Assembly: GCA_002449575.1 (NCBI GenBank)
Contig: DJXC01000220.1
Span: forward strand, 1-7,249
Source of the DNA: Ruminococcus sp. UBA7014
GTDB taxonomy: Bacteria > Bacillota > Clostridia > Oscillospirales > Ruminococcaceae
Direction of reading: 5' to 3'
DNA length: 7,249 bases
In this document: in pieces, positions 1 to 4,798 of the stretch
Numbering within the stretch: the first letter of the stretch is position 1
How the letters are laid out: each line of letters starts with the position of its first letter
Program-made: the position numbers and the translations under genes
The notes under the pieces: generated by a model
Database searches by the model: none
What the model was told of the DNA's origin: nothing
The model's input: the letters and a program-made list of their open reading frames with translations, nothing else

Positions 1-76
1 TGGAGCTGGTAATGGGACTCGAACCCGCGACCTGCTCATTACGAATGAGCTGCTCTACCGACTGAGCTATACCAGC
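1..76 (-). tRNA. tRNA-Thr, anticodon CGU
   Basis: The reverse complement folds into a full cloverleaf. The 7-bp acceptor stem is GCTGGTA/TACCAGC, the D arm is GCTC-AGTCGGTA-GAGC, and the anticodon arm is GCTCA-TTCGTAA-TGAGC with anticodon CGT at 43-41, so it reads ACG threonine codons. The T loop is TTCGAGT, and the discriminator T is followed by an encoded CCA at the window edge. The T stem is imperfect: GCGGG against CCCAT gives one G-U pair and one C-A mismatch (positions 27 and 13). It lies downstream of a tRNA-like remnant on the same strand and is presumably co-transcribed with it from the promoter at 209-237. Its terminator lies outside the window. Confidence 0.96.
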
Positions 77-144
77 ATATTGAAAATTTGGACTGATGCT
101 TTGTAAGACCGGATAGCCGCCGCTGTATGTGTGTCTTTAAAAAC

Positions 145-199
145 AACCCACGACCTGCTCATTACGAATGAGCTGCACTACCAACTGTGCTACACAAGC
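145..199 (-). pseudogene. Broken tRNA-Thr-like gene lacking the 3' half of the T arm and acceptor
   Basis: Read on the minus strand from 199, it has a tRNA 5' half: acceptor GCTTGTG, TA, D arm GCAC-AGTTGGTA-GTGC, then an anticodon arm identical to the neighbouring tRNA-Thr (CGT anticodon), variable loop AGGTC and T-stem half GTGGG-TT. After that the sequence diverges (GTTTTTAAAGAC and onward), and no matching CCCAC or CACAAGC follows, so no cloverleaf can close. Bases 151-176 match 28-53 of the intact tRNA over 26 nt. The D stem differs from the intact copy by a compensatory pair swap (T-A to A-T), so it probably derives from a once-functional tRNA and is not a fresh partial duplication. It starts about 3 nt after the predicted transcription start. 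Confidence 0.8.
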
Positions 200-208
200 A
201 ACAGATTT

Positions 209-237
209 ATTATAGCATAATTTTCAGATTTTGTCAA
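209..237 (-). promoter_or_regulatory. Consensus promoter for the tRNA-like/tRNA-Thr unit
   Basis: On the minus strand a perfect TTGACA (237-232) is followed after 17 bp by a perfect TATAAT (214-209) with an extended TGC directly upstream of it. This is the strongest promoter seen in the window. Predicted transcription starts near 202, just before the tRNA-like remnant at 199. A strong constitutive promoter fits a stable RNA operon. Confidence 0.85.
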
Positions 238-256
238 GGGGATTTTCAGAAAAAAA

Positions 257-286
257 TTGACAAAGTGCCGCCGGATATGCTATAAT
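257..286 (+). promoter_or_regulatory. Promoter of the arsR-family gene
   Basis: TTGACA (257-262), an 18-bp spacer, then TATAAT (281-286) with an extended TGC at 278-280. Predicted start is near 293, giving a leader of about 29 nt. It lies back to back with the tRNA promoter; the two -35 boxes are 19 bp apart. ArsR/SmtB repressors commonly bind their own promoters, so autoregulation is likely, but no clear TGAA-N6-TTCA type operator is visible. Confidence 0.8.
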
Positions 287-321
287 AAAAATAATAAACT
301 ATCTGGGAGAAGGTGCAGAAG

Positions 322-615
322 ATGCAGGAACAGCAAAGTCCGGAAGTATTTCAAAAAATCGCAGAACTGCTGGCATTGTTCGGTGATACGACAAGAGTCC
401 GCATTCTGGCAGAACTGCTCGAAAAAGAACTCTGTGTCAGCGAAATTGCAGAAAAACTGAATATGTCTGCTTCGGCAATTTCGCATCAGCTGAGAATCCT
501 GAAACAAGGGAGTCTTGTGCAAAGCAGAAAAGAGGGAAAAACTGTTTTCTATTCACTGGCAGATGAACACGTCAGAAGTATTTACTTTCTGGCACTGGAA
601 CATGTCATGGAATAA
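322..615 (+). CDS. ArsR/SmtB-family metal-responsive transcriptional repressor, probable zinc sensor
   Basis: This is a 97-residue winged-helix repressor of the usual family size. The ATG at 322 is preferred over the GTG at 313 because AGAAGG (308-313) sits 8 nt upstream of the ATG. The fold is FGDTTRVRILAELL (helices 1-2), ELCVSEIAEKLNMS (helix 3 region), the recognition helix SASAISHQLRILKQ (49-62), a beta wing around residues 63-79 and a long last helix. That helix carries D81, H83, H94 and E97, with exactly the D-x-H-x10-H-x2-E spacing of the alpha-5 zinc/cobalt site of SmtB. The ArsR-type CxC is absent; only C38 remains in ELCVSE. In the known family, zinc binding releases the repressor from DNA. 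No metal efflux pump is adjacent, so the target gene is unknown. The DNA is AT-rich but the codon use resembles its neighbours. Family assignment is firm; the zinc assignment is an inference from ligand spacing. Confidence 0.92.
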   Translation: MQEQQSPEVFQKIAELLALFGDTTRVRILAELLEKELCVSEIAEKLNMSASAISHQLRILKQGSLVQSRKEGKTVFYSLADEHVRSIYFLALEHVME

Positions 616-630
616 TATTTTCAGAAAGAC

Positions 631-659
631 TTGCTTTTTTTTTAAAATTATGTTATAAT
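631..659 (+). promoter_or_regulatory. Promoter of the solute-binding protein gene
   Basis: TTGCTT (631-636), a 17-bp spacer and TATAAT (654-659) with an extended TGT at 651-653. A run of nine T (635-643) fills part of the spacer. Predicted start is near 666, which leaves a 5' leader of about 67 nt ending in AAAGGAG, 8 nt before the ATG at 733. No terminator hairpin is visible between the upstream regulator gene and this promoter, so some read-through is possible. Confidence 0.7.
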
Positions 660-732
660 GGTTTATTATCATGCGTGTATTATTTTGATTTACAAAATAT
701 AAATTTATTTTTATCCGAAAGGAGTTTGATTC

Positions 733-2145
733 ATGAAAAAATTAAAAAAAATCCTGTCCATGCTGGCAGTTTGCTGCATGTCTCTGACAGCGTTTTCCTG
801 TAGTCAGACAACAGAAGAATCAGAAGAAGTTGTGAGTTATAAGGAAATTGCACCGGAAACCAGAGAAGAACTCGCAAGCCTTGCGGCAAAAGATGAACGC
901 CTGACAGGTGAATTGGAAAATAAAAAAATCAAATGGCTTTCTGACTGGGATTTGAATGCAGATACCCCCACAGACTTAGCTATTTTCCAGGAAAGATACG
1001 GCGGCGAAATTGAATGGTATAAGTGCCTGTATGCAGAACGTTATGACATGCTGGCAAACTATATCAATGCAAATGAAGGAATTGACTTCTTCTATGCCGG
1101 CAATTTTGATGCTTTCCCAAAGGGTGCTATCCGGAGTATGTTTGCGCCCTGCGATGATTATATTGATTTCAGCAGCGATTTATGGAAAGATGTCAAGGAC
1201 ATGAACGATTCTGTTATGTGGAAAGGCAAGCATTATATGACTGTTGTCGAAATGACTGGTGATAACTGTGCTGTCATGTATAACCGTGATACCATTCAGG
1301 AACTCGGATTTGATGACCCTTACGAATTATATAAAGACGGCGACTGGGACTGGGAAATTTTTGAAAAAATGCTGAAAGCCTTCTGCAATCCTGATGAACA
1401 AAAATATGGTCTGGACGGCTGGTGGTTTGAATCAGGTCTTTCTGCAACGGTCGGCGTGCCTTATATTGGTCTGGATGACGGAAAACTTGTCAGCAACCTG
1501 ACAGACGGCAATATTGAACGGGTACAGAATTTCATGTATGACCTGTATAATTCCAACTGTATTGCAATTGGTGTCGGAGACTTCGGCTGGTCTGACCATC
1601 CGGAATATATCGGCGAAGGCAAGGAATTATTCTATCCGGTAGGTTTATGGAAACTCTATTCTGAAGCACATAAAGTCAATGAAAGAACCGGTGTGGATGC
1701 CGGCTGGAAAGGTACATTCGGTGAAAACTGTATGTTTGTACCGATGCCCAAAGACCCCGATGCTTCTGAATATTATATTCCGGCAAGTATGAATGCTTAT
1801 TGTTTTGTCAAAGACGGACAGAATCCGGAAGGTGTTGCCAAATGGCTGGAATGCAAGCGTCTGACAATTCTGAATGACGATATCCGGAAAATTGCTGACC
1901 AGAAATTTATAGATGATTATGAATGGACACAGGAAATGATTGACATGAAAAATGAAATGAATGACCTTTCTATGGCAAATCCTGTGATTGATTTCAAAAA
2001 TGGTGTCACAACAGATTTATTTGACATGCTTGACAGCAGTGAAAACGGTGTCCGTGCTGCCGGAAAGGGTACACCGTGGAATGAATCCCTTGCTGCTATT
2101 AAAAATCCGGTACAAACAATGATTGACGAGGCAAATAACAGCTGA
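733..2145 (+). CDS. Extracellular solute-binding lipoprotein of an ABC sugar importer (family 1 type), orphan
   Basis: The protein has 470 residues, normal for family-1 sugar-binding proteins. It begins with a lipoprotein signal: basic MKKLKK, a hydrophobic stretch to about residue 22, and C23 in LTAFSC. Phe at -2 and Ala at -3 make this lipobox non-canonical. An acidic linker (about 24-35) follows. Family-typical segments are APCDDYIDFSSDLWKD (138-153), the YNRD-IQELGF stretch near 183-193, and GDWDWEIFEKMLKAF (203-217), the equivalent of the usual TWDEF motif. Many aromatic residues (for example WKGKHY, GWWF) suit carbohydrate stacking. The mature protein would be anchored outside the membrane and deliver an oligosaccharide or sugar to an ABC permease. 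No permease or ATPase gene follows; the next gene, 59 nt on, is an epimerase. The strong RBS AAAGGAG fixes the start. Substrate cannot be deduced. Confidence 0.88.
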   Translation: MKKLKKILSMLAVCCMSLTAFSCSQTTEESEEVVSYKEIAPETREELASLAAKDERLTGELENKKIKWLSDWDLNADTPTDLAIFQERYGGEIEWYKCLYAERYDMLANYINANEGIDFFYAGNFDAFPKGAIRSMFAPCDDYIDFSSDLWKDVKDMNDSVMWKGKHYMTVVEMTGDNCAVMYNRDTIQELGFDDPYELYKDGDWDWEIFEKMLKAFCNPDEQKYGLDGWWFESGLSATVGVPYIGLDDGKLVSNLTDGNIERVQNFMYDLYNSNCIAIGVGDFGWSDHPEYIGEGKELFYPVGLWKLYSEAHKVNERTGVDAGWKGTFGENCMFVPMPKDPDASEYYIPASMNAYCFVKDGQNPEGVAKWLECKRLTILNDDIRKIADQKFIDDYEWTQEMIDMKNEMNDLSMANPVIDFKNGVTTDLFDMLDSSENGVRAAGKGTPWNESLAAIKNPVQTMIDEANNS

Positions 2146-2171
2146 TTCAGCAAAAATTTTGAATACTAGTT

Positions 2172-2189
2172 GATACTAATTTTAATATC
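2172..2189. promoter_or_regulatory. Imperfect inverted repeat before the epimerase RBS
   Basis: GATACTAA-TT-TTAATATC pairs 7 of 8 positions and ends 1 nt before the Shine-Dalgarno sequence GAGGGG (2191-2196). It could be an operator or a weak mRNA hairpin modulating translation. It is AT-rich and short, so chance is a real alternative. No convincing separate promoter is visible in this 59-nt gap, so the epimerase gene is probably co-transcribed with the upstream gene. Confidence 0.25.
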
Positions 2190-2204
2190 TGAGGGGTGAA
2201 TTGT

Positions 2205-3161
2205 ATGAAAACAATTCTGGTAACAGGCGGCTGCGGCATGATAGGAGACCACCTGTGTTCAGGGTTTCTGAAAAAAGGCTATGAAGTTGTCGCAATAGAC
2301 AGAAAGCCCAGCGGCTATAATCTGAATAAAGCACATTTTACATTTGTGCAGGCTTCTCCTTTGGATAAAAATACCTATGCAGATACCATGGAACGCTTTC
2401 ATTTTGATATTGTTATTCATCTTGCCTGCACAGCAGACAACGATTTAGGACATATTATTACAGAATCTGATATGAAAGAAAGTGCCCACTGCAATGAATT
2501 TATTTATCAGCTTGCACTGACTTATCAGATAGAACAGTTTATTCTTGTCAGCACAACACAAGTATATCAGATTCCGAAAACCAGAGAACCACTGCATGAA
2601 GATGATTTTACAAAACCTGTTACAAACTATGCAAAACTAAAAAATACTGCGGAAGAATCTCTTATCCACCAGATTGGCAGAGGCAAGGGCATACTCTGTG
2701 CGATTTTCCGCCTTGCACCAGTATATACAAAAGAATTCTGTGCTAATCTGGAAGCAAAAATTACAGACCCCAAGGACGGAACAAAATTCATCTACCGTAC
2801 AGGAGAATATGGCTTTCACATGTGCTGTGTGCATAATTTTGTGGACACACTGCTGAACTTTGTCATCGAAGCAGATGACAATGCAAATCTGGCAGGTATC
2901 TATAATATGGCAGATAAAAATCTGACAATGGCTTCTGAAATTGTAAACTATATGAAAGACTATCACCGAATGGGATTTGTACTCCAGAAGAATCCGCCGA
3001 ATACAAGCATTACTGCTATTAAAAATCTGATTGATAATAAAGAAATGCGTACAAATTACAGATTTCTGGATTTTACAAAGATTCTGAACAATACAACGTT
3101 TGATATTACAAAGATTGCAAAATTCTGTTCTTTCCGCTGGGACATCAACAACACCAAGTGA
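2205..3161 (+). CDS. NAD(P)-dependent epimerase/dehydratase (extended SDR family)
   Basis: This is a 318-residue extended short-chain dehydrogenase. ATG at 2205 is preferred over GTG at 2196 because GAGGGG (2191-2196) lies 8 nt upstream, and the protein then begins directly with the Rossmann strand MKTILVTGGCGMIGD. The TGGxGxIG dinucleotide loop (7-14) is intact. D32 at the end of strand 2 (VVAIDRK) favours NAD over NADP. IHLAC (71-75) matches the family HLAA element. The catalytic set is present: T117 in VSTTQVY aligns with the usual Ser/Thr, with Y142 and K146 in NYAKLK. RLAPVY (169-174) is the post-catalytic segment. Such enzymes usually act on nucleotide sugars in the cytoplasm (epimerisation, dehydration or reduction). 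The exact substrate is not visible. It sits in the same transcription unit as the sugar-binding lipoprotein and ends at a strong terminator. Confidence 0.88.
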   Translation: MKTILVTGGCGMIGDHLCSGFLKKGYEVVAIDRKPSGYNLNKAHFTFVQASPLDKNTYADTMERFHFDIVIHLACTADNDLGHIITESDMKESAHCNEFIYQLALTYQIEQFILVSTTQVYQIPKTREPLHEDDFTKPVTNYAKLKNTAEESLIHQIGRGKGILCAIFRLAPVYTKEFCANLEAKITDPKDGTKFIYRTGEYGFHMCCVHNFVDTLLNFVIEADDNANLAGIYNMADKNLTMASEIVNYMKDYHRMGFVLQKNPPNTSITAIKNLIDNKEMRTNYRFLDFTKILNNTTFDITKIAKFCSFRWDINNTK

Positions 3162-3163
3162 AC

Positions 3164-3196
3164 AAAACTCCTCCGGGAACTATCCGGAGGAGTTTT
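3164..3196. terminator. Bidirectional intrinsic terminator between converging genes
   Basis: AAAACTCCTCCGG (3164-3176) and CCGGAGGAGTTTT (3184-3196) form a perfect 13-bp stem with the 7-nt loop GAACTAT. The GC-rich core is flanked by A4 on one side and T4 on the other, so it can terminate both the plus-strand epimerase transcript (stop at 3159-3161) and the minus-strand dockerin gene (stop at 3213-3215). Confidence 0.93.
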
Positions 3197-3212
3197 ATAG
3201 TTCTGATTCTGT

Positions 3213-4460
3213 TCAGGAATGCAGCAGCAATTTTTTCAGAGCGATGAAATCAAAGATATTGATTTTTCCGTCCTGACAAATATCGCCGTTTTCCCAGTTA
3301 TGCAACTTACTGTTTCCATGAAGATACTGATGCAGCATGACAATATCAAGTATATCAAGCTTTCCGCTGTTATCCACATCACCAAGAACAGCATTTCCGG
3401 CAGGTTCGCTGCTTTCCACTGGCAGGGTATATTCTACGGACACACTCATTCTGAGCGTTTTGCCGTCTGCTGTAGCGAAGATATTAGTTGAACCGTTTTC
3501 TGGTGCAAATGTCAGAACTCCATTTTCATCAATGCTGATATTCTTAGGGCTGCTGGACTGCCATTTCACTTCGCTGACGGCATCGGGATATTCCAGAACA
3601 ACAGTTCGTTTCGGGTCAATAATTTTGAGTTCTCCCTTGTCTATGATAGGATAGACATCATCCTGATTGACAAGCACATGACAGGTGTGCAGCTGATTGT
3701 CAATAAATGCCTGAATATCACATTCCCCCGCTGCATTGGCAGTTACCAGCCCACTGTCATCCACCGAAGCAATATCCTCATCTGAAGAAAACCAGTATAT
3801 TTCTTCTGCTGCATGGAGTACAGTAATCTGCGACTGTGTTTCCTGATTCATCCGAAGGAATTCCGGTTCAATCACACTGCCGCCATGCACTTCCAGCACA
3901 CCGCCCTGTGAATTTGCTATCACACTGTCAATCACATTAGTTGTTCTGTCTGTATACCAGTATGCAGAAGAACCGTCTGCGCCCGTCCACTGGAATGTAA
4001 ATTCAAATTTTCCGCCAGAAACTTCTTCCGGAACTGTAAAATACAGTTTCAGTATTGTTTCTTCCTGTCCAGTACCGGCAACAGCCGCCGCCGAACTGCT
4101 TGCACCCATACACCATATCAGATTTGTTTCCGGATTGCAGACAACATTCATCGTATCTCCGGCACGGCTTGTACTTTCAAAATCAGTATATACCAAAGAT
4201 TTATCATAACTGATACCGAATGAATTCAGGCGGAAACCATTTTGATTTCCGGTGACAGCCAGATTAACTTCTACCGTACGGGCATCTGCTTTTTCTTGTT
4301 CTGAAGCGGTTTCTGACACTTCTGTAAGTGTGACAACAGTATCTTTTATTTTCAGAAAAGGTGTATCCGCTGCGGAAGAATTTATAAATGGTATACCAGA
4401 AATCAGAACTACTGCAGAAAGCATTGCAGAAATATATTGAATATAATTATTTTTTTTCAT
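3213..4460 (-). CDS. Secreted scaffoldin-like protein: cohesin-like domain, two Ig-like domains, C-terminal type I dockerin
   Basis: The protein has 415 residues. The signal peptide spans about 1-31 (basic MKKNN, hydrophobic core, SSAA then DTPF). Residues about 35-192 resemble a cohesin/CBM-like beta sandwich: NGFRLNSFGISYD (74-86), ETILKLYFTVPEE (134-146), IDSVIANSQGG (177-187). Residues about 199-265 form a Big_2-type Ig domain with the signature WFSSDEDIASVDDSGLVTA (223-241). A second Ig-like domain covers about 275-344 (VKWQSSSPKNISIDENGVLTF). Dockerin residues 359-415 carry two calcium-loop repeats: GDVDNSGKLDILD and GDICQDGKINIFD. Dockerins bind cohesins, which builds cellulosomes; a single cohesin plus a dockerin is the layout of adaptor scaffoldins such as R. 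flavefaciens ScaC. The dockerin is certain; the cohesin call is moderate, since no enzyme domain is seen and another binding role is possible. The RBS AAGGGGG lies 10 nt before the ATG. It has its own promoter and stands alone. Confidence 0.88.
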   Translation of the reverse strand: MKKNNYIQYISAMLSAVVLISGIPFINSSAADTPFLKIKDTVVTLTEVSETASEQEKADARTVEVNLAVTGNQNGFRLNSFGISYDKSLVYTDFESTSRAGDTMNVVCNPETNLIWCMGASSSAAAVAGTGQEETILKLYFTVPEEVSGGKFEFTFQWTGADGSSAYWYTDRTTNVIDSVIANSQGGVLEVHGGSVIEPEFLRMNQETQSQITVLHAAEEIYWFSSDEDIASVDDSGLVTANAAGECDIQAFIDNQLHTCHVLVNQDDVYPIIDKGELKIIDPKRTVVLEYPDAVSEVKWQSSSPKNISIDENGVLTFAPENGSTNIFATADGKTLRMSVSVEYTLPVESSEPAGNAVLGDVDNSGKLDILDIVMLHQYLHGNSKLHNWENGDICQDGKINIFDFIALKKLLLHS

Positions 4461-4520
4461 AATCAGGTATCCCCCTTAAAATGTTGAAAAATAATACAGA
4501 CCATATTTCCTAAAAAATCG

Positions 4521-4536
4521 AAAACGAATACGTTTT
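4521..4536. promoter_or_regulatory. Inverted repeat at the start of the dockerin-gene leader, candidate operator
   Basis: AAAACG-AATA-CGTTTT is a perfect 6-bp inverted repeat. On the minus strand it lies about 5-20 nt downstream of the predicted transcription start (near 4541), a classic repressor position. The half site recalls LacI/GalR-type operators, but those usually have CG at the centre with no spacer, so the family cannot be assigned. It could also be a weak RNA hairpin. Confidence 0.35.
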
Positions 4537-4547
4537 TTGCCAGTTTT

Positions 4548-4576
4548 ATTATATCATATATTTTTTCCGTTTTCAA
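4548..4576 (-). promoter_or_regulatory. Promoter of the dockerin protein gene
   Basis: On the minus strand, TTGAAA (4576-4571), a 17-bp spacer and TATAAT (4553-4548) with an extended TGA at 4556-4554. Predicted start is near 4541, giving a leader of about 80 nt. Confidence 0.72.
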
Positions 4577-4605
4577 TGTATTTTTTGTGAATTTTTTTCA
4601 ATTTT

Positions 4606-4716
4606 CATAAAACAGTTCAATTTTTCTGGTAAAACTTTGCAAACAGAAAAAATACAAGTAGTATTTCTTTTCGTTCATAAAATATTTATTATTTTTTTAC
4701 AATTTCGTCATAAAAT
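4606..4716. repeat. Three CATAAAA direct repeats upstream of the CPBP gene promoter
   Basis: CATAAAA occurs at 4606-4612, 4676-4682 and 4709-4715. The last two share a longer context, TTTTCGTTCATAAAAT (4668-4683) against TTTCGTCATAAAAT (4703-4716), 33 bp apart and so close to three helical turns. The nearest copy is about 17 bp upstream of the predicted -35 of the plus-strand promoter. It could be a regulator binding array, or low-complexity AT-rich sequence. Confidence 0.3.
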
Positions 4717-4731
4717 GTTTTTGGATATAGG

Positions 4732-4760
4732 CTGTATCTGTCATGATTATATGTTATAAT
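4732..4760 (+). promoter_or_regulatory. Promoter of the CPBP-tadA unit
   Basis: TATAAT (4755-4760) with an extended TGT (4752-4754). The -35 at the 17-bp position is only CTGTAT (4732-4737), a poor match, so the extended -10 probably carries recognition. Predicted start is near 4767, with AAGGAGG at 4785-4791, 7 nt before the ATG. Confidence 0.6.
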
Positions 4761-4798
4761 AAAAAGAAAAACAAAATCAGACAGAAGGAGGCATATGT

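Larger units (their letters stand above)
4461..4798. other. AT-rich divergent intergenic region
   Basis: These 338 bp between the divergent dockerin and CPBP genes contain no credible ORF. They hold one promoter for each side, both ribosome binding sites, inverted repeats at 4521-4536 and 4650-4666 (AAATAC-AAGTA-GTATTT), and three CATAAAA direct repeats. Base composition is extremely AT-rich with long T tracts, which suggests curved DNA. Confidence 0.6.

Noticed and set aside
209..221. ATTAT-AGC-ATAAT palindrome as an operator
   Set aside because: It is fully explained by the extended -10 TATGCTATAAT of the minus-strand promoter; the same string occurs at two other promoters.
313..321. GTG start for the ArsR-family gene
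   Set aside because: The ribosome binding site would be only about 3 nt away or overlap it; ATG at 322 has correct spacing.
257..460. Small plus-strand ORF overlapping the arsR promoter and gene
   Set aside because: It starts at the -35 box, has no RBS, and lies in a different frame from the clear ArsR-family protein.
2196..2204. GTG start for the epimerase gene
   Set aside because: The GTG overlaps the Shine-Dalgarno GAGGGG itself; ATG at 2205 has 8-nt spacing and begins at the Rossmann strand.
2637..2966. Minus-strand ORF within the epimerase gene
   Set aside because: It is an antisense shadow of a well-supported enzyme, with no RBS or recognisable domain.
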